A stretch of DNA of 11,775 nt from JBBIOI01 sp037443425 (GTDB lineage: Bacteria > Desulfobacterota > BSN033 > UBA1163). The stretch covers positions 1 to 11,775 of the forward strand of contig JBBIOI010000106.1 in the NCBI GenBank assembly GCA_037443425.1, read 5' to 3'. The notes under the pieces were generated by a model that saw nothing but the letters and a program-made list of their open reading frames with translations, searched no databases and was not told the origin of the DNA. The translations under genes and the position numbers were made by a program. This document shows, piece by piece, positions 1-7,310 of the stretch (positions are counted from its first letter, which is position 1; every line of letters begins with the position of its first letter).

Positions 1-1
1 G

Positions 2-1078
2 ATATTAGAAAAGGGCATAGTTGAGGCCCTTCTTATCCCGCGCCCTCTTCCAACAGGTGATGGTTTTGTTCAAACCTTAATCCGGAATGCATCACAACTT
101 GACGGGATAGAGGTTCTTTCTCCAACAATGCCTGTTCAGTCTGCAAGGATATTGTCGAACCTTTCTATTAAAAATTTAGGTAAAAAGGTTGGTGCTGTCC
201 TAAGGCAATGTGAAATAAGGGCAGTAGTTGAATTAATAAAATTTTTACAGATAAAAATTGAAAATCTTTATCTTATTGGAATAGATTGTCCTGGTACATT
301 TGAAGTAATAGATTTTGCCAAGATGGTGAAGGAGGGTAAGAGTTGGGCTGAGTTAAGGAAGGCATTGATAAAAGGTATGGAAAAAGGAAAGGTATATCCA
401 CCCGATGGATACAACTTTAGAAATGCATGTCAGATGTGTGAATACCCAGTTCCAAAAGCAGATATCATTATCAAGCTATTTGGTTATTCTTTGGAGAATG
501 AGATTGGTCTGGAGCTGAGTGATAGAATTGAAGAAGAGTTTGAGAAAAAGGGGATTCCTCTTCAAAAAAGCGAAGAACCAGCAGAAAGAGGAGATGTATT
601 AAAAAGGATTATTTCTCAAAAGATTGAAATGCGTGACAAAATATTTAGAGAATTTAAAGAGGTAGTAAAGGACCTTCAGTCATTTCTTGATGTTTTTTCA
701 ACATGTATCAGATGTCATAACTGTATGGTGGCATGTCCAATCTGTTATTGCAAGGAGTGTGTTTTTAGGACATCGATCTTTGAACATGATGGAGATCAAT
801 TCTTAAGATGGGCAGATAGAAAAGGTGGTATTAGAATGCCAACCGACACACTCATCTTCCATCTTATAAGAATGGCCCATATGGTTACATCATGTGTTGG
901 ATGTGGACTGTGCGAGAGTGCCTGTCCAAGCCGTCTGCCTGTTACAGCACTTTTCAGGAGTGTTGGCGATAGGATACAGAAGATGTTTCAATATATTCCT
1001 GGAAGAGATATTAATGAAGTTCCTCCAGTGGCAACTTTTAAGGAGGATGAGTTAAAGATAGAGTCTGGGGCCATTTAA
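2..1078 (+). CDS. FrhB/FdhB-like (coenzyme F420 hydrogenase/dehydrogenase beta family) iron-sulfur protein, 5' partial
   Basis: The frame is open to the left edge, so the ATG at 128 is internal and 42 codons precede it. Counting from that Met, the protein has an FrhB/FdhB C-terminal-type core with an IGIDCPGTFE stretch (Cys54) and a CQMC pair (Cys101, Cys104) followed by PVPKAD, which matches the family's CxxC...ADI pattern. Two ferredoxin-like motifs follow: CxxCxxCxxxCP at Cys193/196/199/203, then CxxCxxCxxxCP at Cys256/259/262/266. Extra cysteines at 206, 208 and 211 follow the first motif. Members of this family carry flavin and Fe-S clusters and pass electrons between a soluble carrier (F420, NAD(P)H or ferredoxin) and a partner enzyme. 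The next two genes encode an Fe-S subunit and a FAD subunit of fumarate reductase type, so this is probably their electron-input or -output subunit. The carrier cannot be told from sequence. No signal peptide can be judged because the N-terminus is missing. Confidence 0.8.
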   Translation: MLEKGIVEALLIPRPLPTGDGFVQTLIRNASQLDGIEVLSPTMPVQSARILSNLSIKNLGKKVGAVLRQCEIRAVVELIKFLQIKIENLYLIGIDCPGTFEVIDFAKMVKEGKSWAELRKALIKGMEKGKVYPPDGYNFRNACQMCEYPVPKADIIIKLFGYSLENEIGLELSDRIEEEFEKKGIPLQKSEEPAERGDVLKRIISQKIEMRDKIFREFKEVVKDLQSFLDVFSTCIRCHNCMVACPICYCKECVFRTSIFEHDGDQFLRWADRKGGIRMPTDTLIFHLIRMAHMVTSCVGCGLCESACPSRLPVTALFRSVGDRIQKMFQYIPGRDINEVPPVATFKEDELKIESGAI

Positions 1079-1129
1079 AGGGTATTTTATTATTTAAATA
1101 GAAAAAAAGATAAAATCATCATTGATATT

Positions 1130-1135
1130 GGGAGG
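1130..1135 (+). promoter_or_regulatory. Ribosome binding site that selects the start at 1142
   Basis: GGGAGG lies directly against the in-frame ATG at 1136 (no spacer) but six bases before the ATG at 1142. The second spacing is normal, so the 246-codon start is preferred over the 248-codon one. Confidence 0.6.
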
Positions 1136-1141
1136 ATGTAT

Positions 1142-1882
1142 ATGGAAGAGAAAGTGGATAGGAAGGAAGAATTGATTCCCATTTTTATTATGGGGAAAAG
1201 GTACGAAGTTCCTTCAACACTTACAATACAGAAGGCTATGGAATATGCTGGATATCAGTTGATCAGGGGATGTGGTTGTAGAGGTGGGATATGTGGTGCA
1301 TGTGGAACAGTATATCGATTTCCCGGGAGTTATAAGATTGAGGTTGGATTGGCCTGTCAGACCCTGGTTCAGCCAAATATGTACCTTACACAGATTCCTT
1401 TCTTTCCTGCGCCTAAAAGTATATATGATATAGAGAAGATAAAACCTTCGATAGAGACACTTGTAAAATACTATCCAGAGCTTTTGAGATGTTTACAGTG
1501 TAATACTTGTACAAAATCGTGTCCAATGGAAATCGAGGTGATGGATTATATAGCAGCAGCAATGAGAGGAGATATAGCCAGACTTGCAGAGCTTTCATTT
1601 GATTGTATTATGTGTGGACTCTGCACAGCCCGCTGTCCAGCCGAGATATGCCAATATAATATTGCCATATTAGGCAGGAGGCTTTATGGGAAATATATAG
1701 CACCGAAAGCAGAACATTTGGCATCAATGGTAAAGAGAATCGAGGAAGGAAGATATGAGAGCATGCTTAGGGAGTTGATGGATACAGATGAGGAGACACT
1801 AAAGAGGCTTTATACAGCAAGGGAGATTGAACCAGATCAGGCCGATGAATACTGGACTCCAAAAGATAAATCTCATCTTTAA
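1142..1882 (+). CDS. Fumarate reductase/succinate dehydrogenase-type iron-sulfur subunit (2Fe-2S plus two 4Fe-4S)
   Basis: This is probably the electron-wire subunit of a soluble succinate/fumarate oxidoreductase. Residues 10-90 form a plant-type 2Fe-2S domain with the Cys46-x4-Cys51-x2-Cys54 loop and a distal Cys72. Cys44 is an additional cysteine. Residues 110-175 form an alpha-helical ferredoxin domain with CxxCxxCxxxCP at 117/120/123/127 and again at 155/158/161/165. In classical SdhB/FrdB the last motif is changed to hold a 3Fe-4S cluster next to the quinone site. Here it is a full 4Fe-4S motif, as in HdrC and in TfrB of thiol:fumarate reductase. The CCG (HdrB) domain of TfrB is absent. 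There is no membrane segment. The gene lies 21 bases before the flavoprotein gene and is almost certainly co-transcribed with it. The Fe-S assignments come from the motifs; the exact electron partner is inferred. Confidence 0.85.
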   Translation: MEEKVDRKEELIPIFIMGKRYEVPSTLTIQKAMEYAGYQLIRGCGCRGGICGACGTVYRFPGSYKIEVGLACQTLVQPNMYLTQIPFFPAPKSIYDIEKIKPSIETLVKYYPELLRCLQCNTCTKSCPMEIEVMDYIAAAMRGDIARLAELSFDCIMCGLCTARCPAEICQYNIAILGRRLYGKYIAPKAEHLASMVKRIEEGRYESMLRELMDTDEETLKRLYTAREIEPDQADEYWTPKDKSHL

Positions 1883-1903
1883 TCAAAAAATTATGGAGGG
1901 AAT

Positions 1904-3577
1904 ATGCCTTATACAAATGAATTAAAAGAACTTATAAAAAGGGTGGAAGCGACGAGACATATAAGAGTAGAAAAAAAGAGAAGGGGTGAAGAATTTCCAC
2001 TTCTTTCATTAAAAGAAAGGGAAGAGATACTTAAGAAATTTCATCCTGATTTCATAGAAGGCACAAGGAGAGAGATTCGGGTCGGCCCAAACAAAGGATA
2101 TTCGATCCCCCATGAGTATGTAGACCTTCTTGAGGCTAAAAGTCGTGTTGATCCGGACCTTGTAGATCTTTCAAAGATAGCATATGAAACAGATGTACTT
2201 ATTATTGGAGGTGGAGGTGCGGGGACTGCTGCTGCATTAACCGCTCAAGAGCATGGGGCGAAGGTGATTATTGCCACAAAACTTAGACATGGGGATGCAA
2301 ATACCATGATGGCAGAGGGAGGTATTCAAGCTGCTTCTAAGGAGGAAAAGGATTCACCCTATTATCATTATTTAGATGTTATAGGTGGTGGTCATTTTAA
2401 AAATGTCCCTGAACTTGTTTACACCTTGGTTACAGAGGCACCCAAGTACTTCAGTGGCTTGGAAGGCCTTGGCTGTATGTTTACAAAATTTCCAGACGGA
2501 AGGCTGAAATCACTTCATGGTGGAGGGACATGTAGGAAACGGATGCATTATGCTGCAGATATTACTGGAGCCGAGATAATGAGGACACTTAGAGATGAGG
2601 CCCGAAATAGGGCAGAGGATATTAAGGTGATCGAATTTTCACCTGCAGTGGAGCTTGTTTTAAATGAGCATGGACACTGCGCAGGGGCGATACTCTATAA
2701 CCTTGAGACTGAAGAATATTTTATTGTCAAAGCAAAAGCTGTGATTATGGCTACAGGTGGTTCAGGAAGGCTTCATATCCAGGGCTATATGACTACAAAT
2801 CACTATGGGGCTACAGGAGATGGGCTTGTAATGGGTTATCGAGCTGGCGTTAAATTATGTTTCTTACACACAGTCCAGTATCATCCTACAGGAGCAGTTT
2901 TTCCAGAGCAGGCTGAAGGGCTACTGATAACTGAAAAATTTAGAGGAGCAGGGGCAAATGTCCTTAATATAGATGGCGAACAGTTTGTCAATGAGCGTGA
3001 ACCTCGTGATGTTGAATCAGCCGCTTTTATTAGGGAATGCCTCGAAAGAAAAAAAGGTATCCCAACACCTACAGGAAAGGTGGGGGTCTGGTTAGATTCT
3101 CCAATGATAGATATTTTATTGGGTGAAGGTACAATAAGAAAAGAATTTCCAGGGAAGTATCTTTTATTTAAAAGATTTGGAATAGATATAACTAAAGAAC
3201 CGATGCTCGTATATCCAACCCTTCACTATCAGAACGGAGGTTTAGAATATAATAGCCGCTGTGAAACATCCCTGCCAGGATTCTTTGCTGCAGGAGAAGT
3301 CACAGGTGGTGTTCATGGTGAGAATCGATTAATGGGTAATTCATTATTGGATGTTTGTGTCTTTGGTAGGATTGCAGGCATAAGTGCAGCCATATATGCG
3401 AAAGAGAAGGCAAAAGATGGAAGATTAACATTGGATCATGTGAGAAGATATAATAAAGAATTAGAGGAAGCAGGAATAGTTACCAAAAGAGTTTCCCCCA
3501 TGCTTCTTCCTGATTATACAAATCCAGCTGTAAAAGAGCGTCAACTTACCTCCCACTATGTTGGTACTCTCAGATAA
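1904..3577 (+). CDS. Fumarate reductase/succinate dehydrogenase-like flavoprotein subunit
   Basis: This is the FAD-containing catalytic subunit. An atypical N-terminal extension of about 95 residues precedes the FAD Rossmann motif GGGGAG (102-107). The active-site set of the SdhA/FrdA family can be read in order: HPTG (327-330), Glu344 and Arg347 in the ITEKFRG stretch, Arg369 in PRDV (proton-shuttle Arg position), His441 in HYQNGG, and Arg475 in HGENRLMGNSLLD. These fit fumarate/succinate chemistry and argue against a generic flavin oxidoreductase. At the position where SdhA/FrdA attach FAD covalently through His (the SHT...AQGGI motif) there is Asn133 (ANTMMAEGGI), so the FAD is probably not covalently bound. 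The protein is 557 residues against about 580-600 for bacterial SdhA/FrdA, and the helical C-terminal domain is cut short. GGAGGG at 1895-1900 supports the start. L-aspartate oxidase (NadB) is related, but the adjacent Fe-S subunit argues against it. Confidence 0.87.
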   Translation: MPYTNELKELIKRVEATRHIRVEKKRRGEEFPLLSLKEREEILKKFHPDFIEGTRREIRVGPNKGYSIPHEYVDLLEAKSRVDPDLVDLSKIAYETDVLIIGGGGAGTAAALTAQEHGAKVIIATKLRHGDANTMMAEGGIQAASKEEKDSPYYHYLDVIGGGHFKNVPELVYTLVTEAPKYFSGLEGLGCMFTKFPDGRLKSLHGGGTCRKRMHYAADITGAEIMRTLRDEARNRAEDIKVIEFSPAVELVLNEHGHCAGAILYNLETEEYFIVKAKAVIMATGGSGRLHIQGYMTTNHYGATGDGLVMGYRAGVKLCFLHTVQYHPTGAVFPEQAEGLLITEKFRGAGANVLNIDGEQFVNEREPRDVESAAFIRECLERKKGIPTPTGKVGVWLDSPMIDILLGEGTIRKEFPGKYLLFKRFGIDITKEPMLVYPTLHYQNGGLEYNSRCETSLPGFFAAGEVTGGVHGENRLMGNSLLDVCVFGRIAGISAAIYAKEKAKDGRLTLDHVRRYNKELEEAGIVTKRVSPMLLPDYTNPAVKERQLTSHYVGTLR

Positions 3578-3600
3578 ATCCTTTTTGAAGAATTATACTT

Positions 3601-3640
3601 TAAGGAAGGTCTGATCCTCTCAGGCCTTCCTTATATTTTT
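3601..3640 (+). terminator. Rho-independent terminator after the redox cassette
   Basis: A stem of about 14 base pairs (3601-3614 with 3620-3633, including one G-U wobble) closes a five-base loop, TCCTC. It is followed by a short T run at 3636-3640. It lies 24 bases after the flavoprotein stop and separates that unit from sucCD. Confidence 0.9.
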
Positions 3641-3649
3641 GAAATCCGT

Positions 3650-3655
3650 TATAAT
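3650..3655 (+). promoter_or_regulatory. Possible -10 box for sucCD
   Basis: A perfect TATAAT sits between the terminator and sucC and would give a leader of about 45 bases. No good -35 is visible at 16-18 bases upstream, where terminator sequence lies. A second TATAAT at 3682-3687 is probably too close to the start. A promoter is expected here because the upstream unit ends in a terminator. Confidence 0.35.
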
Positions 3656-3705
3656 ATTGCAGTTTCAATTTTTGATTTAGATATAATTTTAATGGGGGTT
3701 AAAGG

Positions 3706-4869
3706 ATGAGGATTCATGAATATCAAGCAAAAGAGATCCTTAAGGAGTATGGGATTTCAGTCCCTAAAGGGAAGATGGTTCGTGATGCTGAGGATGCAAA
3801 AAGATTTGCCAAAGAGATTGGTGCAAAAAGCATTGTGATTAAAGCGCAGATTCATGCAGGAGGCAGAGGAAAGGGTGGTGGGATAAAGATAGTGAATACA
3901 CCAGAGGAGGTAGAGGATGCTACTAATGAAATCCTTAATAAGGTACTTATAACCGACCAGACAGGACCTGAGGGTAGGGTTGTTAAAAAGGTTTTGATTG
4001 AAGAGGGGGTTGATATTGATGAAGAACTTTATCTTGGAGTTGTTATTGATCGATCCAAGGCCTGTCCTCTTATCATTGCAACAAGAGAAGGTGGGATAGA
4101 AATAGAGAAGGTTGCAAGTGAAACCCCTGAAAAGATGATAATGGAATGGGTAGACCCTCTAATAGGGTTAAGAGATTTTCAGGTCAATAAGATTGCTTAC
4201 AAACTCGATTTACCACAGCAACAAATAGAAAAGATGAAAAGAATCATAATGAATCTCTATAGAATCTTTTGTGAGAAAGACTGCTTACTTGTTGAAATAA
4301 ACCCACTGGCAAAGACTAAGGATGGAGATTTTATAGCCATCGATGCAAAGATAAATTTTGACGATAATGGACTTTTCAGGCATAAGGATATAGCCACCCT
4401 AAGAGATCAAGAGGAGGAGTCACCCCTTGAAGTCGAGGCCTCTAAATATAACCTTAGCTATATAAAATTAAGTGGAAATGTTGGATGTATGGTAAATGGT
4501 GCTGGTCTTGCTATGGCAACTATGGATTTGATCAAATTTTTAGGCAAAGAGCCAGCAAACTTTCTCGATGTAGGTGGAGGGGCAAGTGTTGAGATGGTAA
4601 AGAATGGTTTTAAGATCCTTACAGCGGATAAGGATGTAAAGGTTGTGTTTATTAATATATTTGGAGGGATTATGAGGTGTGATACGATTGCAAGGGGTGT
4701 TATTGAGGCCCTCTCTGAAATAAAAATACAGTTGCCAATCGTGATTAGATTGGAAGGTACAAATGTTGAAGAAGGAAGAAGAATCCTTAGAGAATCAGGA
4801 ATAAATTTTATAATCACCCAAACAATGGAAGAAGGGGCAAAAAAGGTCATAGAGGTACTAAAAAGTTAG
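3706..4869 (+). CDS. sucC: Succinyl-CoA synthetase (succinate-CoA ligase, ADP-forming) beta subunit
   Basis: With SucD it converts succinate, CoA and ATP to succinyl-CoA, ADP and phosphate, reversibly, in the cytoplasm. The 387 residues match the usual length of bacterial SucC. The ATP-grasp fold opens with MRIHEYQAKEIL, has Lys46 and the nucleotide loop GGRGKGGG (52-59), and carries metal-site residues in VEINPLAKT (196-204) and at Asp213. The C-terminal CoA-ligase domain shows NGAGLAM (264-270) and the signature NIFGGIMRCD (317-326). A G-rich Shine-Dalgarno sequence (3694-3698) stands seven bases before the ATG. sucD follows after 54 bases. The gene comes right after a succinate/fumarate-type enzyme, so both probably serve the same C4-dicarboxylate or TCA segment, run in either direction. 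Nucleotide specificity (ADP or GDP) was not resolved from residues; ADP is the usual bacterial case. Confidence 0.96.
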   Translation: MRIHEYQAKEILKEYGISVPKGKMVRDAEDAKRFAKEIGAKSIVIKAQIHAGGRGKGGGIKIVNTPEEVEDATNEILNKVLITDQTGPEGRVVKKVLIEEGVDIDEELYLGVVIDRSKACPLIIATREGGIEIEKVASETPEKMIMEWVDPLIGLRDFQVNKIAYKLDLPQQQIEKMKRIIMNLYRIFCEKDCLLVEINPLAKTKDGDFIAIDAKINFDDNGLFRHKDIATLRDQEEESPLEVEASKYNLSYIKLSGNVGCMVNGAGLAMATMDLIKFLGKEPANFLDVGGGASVEMVKNGFKILTADKDVKVVFINIFGGIMRCDTIARGVIEALSEIKIQLPIVIRLEGTNVEEGRRILRESGINFIITQTMEEGAKKVIEVLKS

Positions 4870-4923
4870 TTAAAACCAGACATATTGGAAAAGGGTGAGA
4901 GATAGTCTATTAAGGAGGAATTT

Positions 4924-5799
4924 ATGAGTATTTTGGTTGATGAAAATACTCGTGTGATTGTTCAGGGGATTACAGGCAAAGAGGGTATGTTTCACACAAA
5001 ACAGATGATTGAATACGGAACCAAGATCGTAGGAGGGGTTACACCTGGCAGGGGAGGTCAATTTGTTGAGGGTATCCCTGTATTTAACACGGTTGAGGAG
5101 GCTGTAAAAAAGACCAATCCAGATGCTACGATTATATTTGTCCCCCCAAGATTTGCTGCTGATGCTATAATGGAGGCTTCAGACGCCGGGATCTCCTTGA
5201 TTGTTTGCCTAACAGAGGGCATACCCACAATGGATATGATGTTAGTGAAGAGATATCTAAAGGATAGGGAATCAAAGTTGATAGGTCCCAATACCCCTGG
5301 AATCATTTCACCGGGAAAGTGTAAGATAGGTGTAATGGCAGGTTATATACATAAAAAGGGACCAATTGGCATTATGTCTCGAAGTGGTACACTTACCTAT
5401 GAGGTTGTTAATCAATTAACAAAAAGGGGGATTGGTCAATCAACCTGTGTAGGGATAGGGGGAGATCAGATTATTGGGCTGAATTTTATAGACCTTTTAG
5501 AGATGTTTGAAAAGGATGAAGATACTGAAGCAATGATTATGATTGGTGAAATTGGGGGCAAAGCAGAAGAGGAGGCAGCCGAATTCATAAAGGAGAGGAT
5601 AAAAAAGCCGGTTCTGGCATTTATTGCCGGGGTCACTGCTCCTCCAGAAAAAAGGATGGGACATGCTGGCGCAATAATTGCAGGAGGTAAAGGGACTGCA
5701 AAAGATAAGATGGAGGCACTGGAAATGGCAGGGGTTCATGTTGTTAAAAATCCAGCAGTCATTGGAGAGGAGTTGGAAAAGATATTAAAAATTGCTTAA
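4924..5799 (+). CDS. sucD: Succinyl-CoA synthetase (ADP-forming) alpha subunit
   Basis: This is the CoA-binding and phosphohistidine-bearing subunit that pairs with SucC. Its 291 residues match the family length. The N-terminal CoA-binding Rossmann domain has VQGITGKEGMFHT (13-25) and GGVTPGRGG (37-45). SRSGTLTYE (152-160) and GIGGD (177-181) are typical of the ligase domain. The phosphorylated histidine is His247 in RMGHAGAI, equal to the active His of E. coli SucD. A strong AAGGAGG (4912-4918) lies five bases before the ATG. No clear terminator follows. The gene is intact, with no unusual insertions. Confidence 0.97.
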   Translation: MSILVDENTRVIVQGITGKEGMFHTKQMIEYGTKIVGGVTPGRGGQFVEGIPVFNTVEEAVKKTNPDATIIFVPPRFAADAIMEASDAGISLIVCLTEGIPTMDMMLVKRYLKDRESKLIGPNTPGIISPGKCKIGVMAGYIHKKGPIGIMSRSGTLTYEVVNQLTKRGIGQSTCVGIGGDQIIGLNFIDLLEMFEKDEDTEAMIMIGEIGGKAEEEAAEFIKERIKKPVLAFIAGVTAPPEKRMGHAGAIIAGGKGTAKDKMEALEMAGVHVVKNPAVIGEELEKILKIA

Positions 5800-5827
5800 A
5801 AGTTTTTTTATTTCAATAAATTATGAT

Positions 5828-5857
5828 TTGATATTTATATTTTTTCAAATTTATGTT
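5828..5857 (+). promoter_or_regulatory. Possible sigma-70 promoter for prfB
   Basis: TTGATA (5828-5833) and TATGTT (5852-5857) are separated by 18 bases in the 95-base gap between sucD and prfB. The gap is almost pure A+T, so chance matches are likely and confidence is low. Confidence 0.3.
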
Positions 5858-5894
5858 ATTTAAATTATTAAATTAATGAAAGAAGGTGGTTTTA

Positions 5895-7002
5895 ATGCTT
5901 ACAAGTATTAAAGAACGTTTAGATGAGTTGAATAACAGATTGAATATACTTCGGGGCCACCTTTGACATTGATGCTAAGACAAAAAGGCTTGATGAGATA
6001 AGTAAGATGATGGCAGAACCAGGCTTTTGGGAAACAGATGGAAAGGCACAAAAAGTCTTGAAGGAGCGTGCCCTTTTGCTTGAAGAGGTTTCGAATTGGG
6101 AAAAGGAAAAGAAGGCCTTAGAAGAGATGGAGATTCTACTGCAATTGATTGAGGAGCAGTGCGATGAGAGTGAGGCGAATGAATTACTTGAAAGGATTAA
6201 TCAAACTGAAGAGGCAATCAAACAGATGACATTGAAGAAAATGTTAGGAGGGGAGCATGACTCAAGTAATGCCATTGTCAGTATAAATGCAGGGGCAGGA
6301 GGGACTGAGGCACAGGATTGGGCTGAGATGCTTTTAAGGATGTATTTGAGATGGGCAGAAAAAAGGGGATATCAAACTCAGATTATTGATATTTTACAAG
6401 GTGAAGAAGCTGGTATAAAGAATGTGACATTTACGGTAAATGGGGCTTATGCTTATGGTTACCTGAAGTCTGAGTCTGGAATACACCGTCTTGTTCGAAT
6501 CTCACCTTTTGATGCTGGGGCAAGACGGCATACATCATTTGCCTCGGTATCTGTTATTCCTGAAATTCCAGACGATATAGTGATTGAGATAGATGAAAAG
6601 GATTTAAGGATTGATACCTTTAGATCGAGTGGAGCTGGAGGTCAGCATGTTAATAAGACAGATTCAGCAGTTAGGATTACCCATTTACCAACAGGCATTG
6701 TGGTTCAGTGTCAGAATGAACGCTCACAGCATAAAAATAAGGCTACTGCCTTAAAGATATTAAAGGCAAGGCTCTACGAAAGGGAGATGAAGGAGAAGGA
6801 GGAAAAACTCCAATCCTTGCAGAGCGAAAAGAAAGAGATAGCATGGGGAAGCCAGATTCGATCCTATGTTATGCATCCATACAAAATGGTTAAAGACCAT
6901 CGAACAAACATAGTGGTCCATGATGTTGATCGAGTGATGGATGGTGACATAGATGAATTTATTAATGCCTATCTATTAAATATGGTGAAAAATAAAAATT
7001 GA
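5895..7002 (+). CDS. prfB: Peptide chain release factor 2, expressed by programmed +1 frameshift
   Basis: RF2 recognises UGA and UAA stop codons and triggers peptide release on the ribosome. Translation starts at ATG 5895 behind AAGGTGG (5884-5889 region) and reads 23 codons to CTT (5961-5963), followed by an in-frame TGA (5964-5966). A +1 slip continues at GAC (5965-5967) and gives a product of 368 residues, close to the usual 365. In the merged protein the stop-codon recognition motif SPF is at 203-205 and the catalytic GGQ at 248-250, almost the same places as in E. coli RF2. The SPF tripeptide, not PxT, marks RF2 rather than RF1. Expression is autoregulated: low RF2 lets the ribosome stall at UGA and shift. 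A caller that starts at 6007 loses the first 37 residues. The coiled-coil gene follows after 13 bases. Confidence 0.97.
5952..5967 (+). promoter_or_regulatory. RF2 programmed frameshift site (slippery CTT TGA C with upstream G-run)
   Basis: CTT-TGA-C at 5961-5967 is the canonical RF2 shift site. The Shine-Dalgarno-like stimulator is CGGGGC (5952-5957), weaker than the common AGGGGG and ending its G-run four bases before CTT instead of three. The local peptide LRGHL nearly equals the LRGYL found in E. coli. Confidence 0.93.
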
Positions 7003-7015
7003 GGGTTGACATTTT

Positions 7016-7291
7016 ATGAATTCAGAAATAATATTGGATAAAAATTTAAAAATGGATGATAAAGAGGAAGAAAAAGGGTTGTTAGGGGATCTTGAAGAGA
7101 AGATCAATTATTTATTGTTGAAATACCAAGAGCTCAAAAAAGAGAGGGATGAGTTATTAAATGAATTGAAGGTAGAAAAAGAGAAGGTTTTCCAACTTGA
7201 AAAGAAACTCGAATCTATAAACCAGGACAGGGAGAAAGTAAAGATAAGGATTGATCAACTTTTAAATAGACTAAGTAGTATTGATATTTAA
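7016..7291 (+). CDS. Small coiled-coil protein, ZapB-like by shape and position
   Basis: This is a 91-residue, highly charged cytoplasmic protein. After an acidic N-terminus (1-22) almost all of residues 23-88 is one continuous coiled coil rich in Leu, Glu and Lys, with no cysteine and no membrane segment. Its position between prfB and zapA, with gaps of 13 and 19-25 bases, suggests one operon and a role in Z-ring organisation like ZapB, which binds ZapA in E. coli. ZapB-type proteins are simple coiled coils, so sequence alone cannot prove homology. A weak GAGGG at 7001-7005 precedes the ATG by ten bases. The composition also fits any short structural coiled coil, so the function is inferred from context. 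Confidence 0.7.
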   Translation: MNSEIILDKNLKMDDKEEEKGLLGDLEEKINYLLLKYQELKKERDELLNELKVEKEKVFQLEKKLESINQDREKVKIRIDQLLNRLSSIDI

Positions 7292-7310
7292 TCTTTATAA
7301 TAATTAATAT

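Noticed and set aside
128..130. ATG at 128 as the start of the FrhB-like gene
   Set aside because: The same frame runs open with sensible protein (PRPLPTGDGFVQTLI) to the left edge, so the gene is truncated by the window and not started here.
4458..4850. 130-codon frame on the - strand within sucC
   Set aside because: It lies wholly opposite a well-conserved gene, has no recognisable motif, and its composition is that of a reversed coding strand.
5800..5894. Terminator after sucD
   Set aside because: The gap has T-runs but no stable stem ahead of them.
5895..6006. prfB as a frameshifted pseudogene, or as a gene starting at 6007
   Set aside because: The break is the known CTT TGA C programmed shift; the merged product has full RF2 length and motifs.
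7006..7011. TTGACA upstream of the coiled-coil gene as a -35 box
   Set aside because: It lies four bases before the ATG at 7016, so any promoter using it would start inside the gene; most likely chance.
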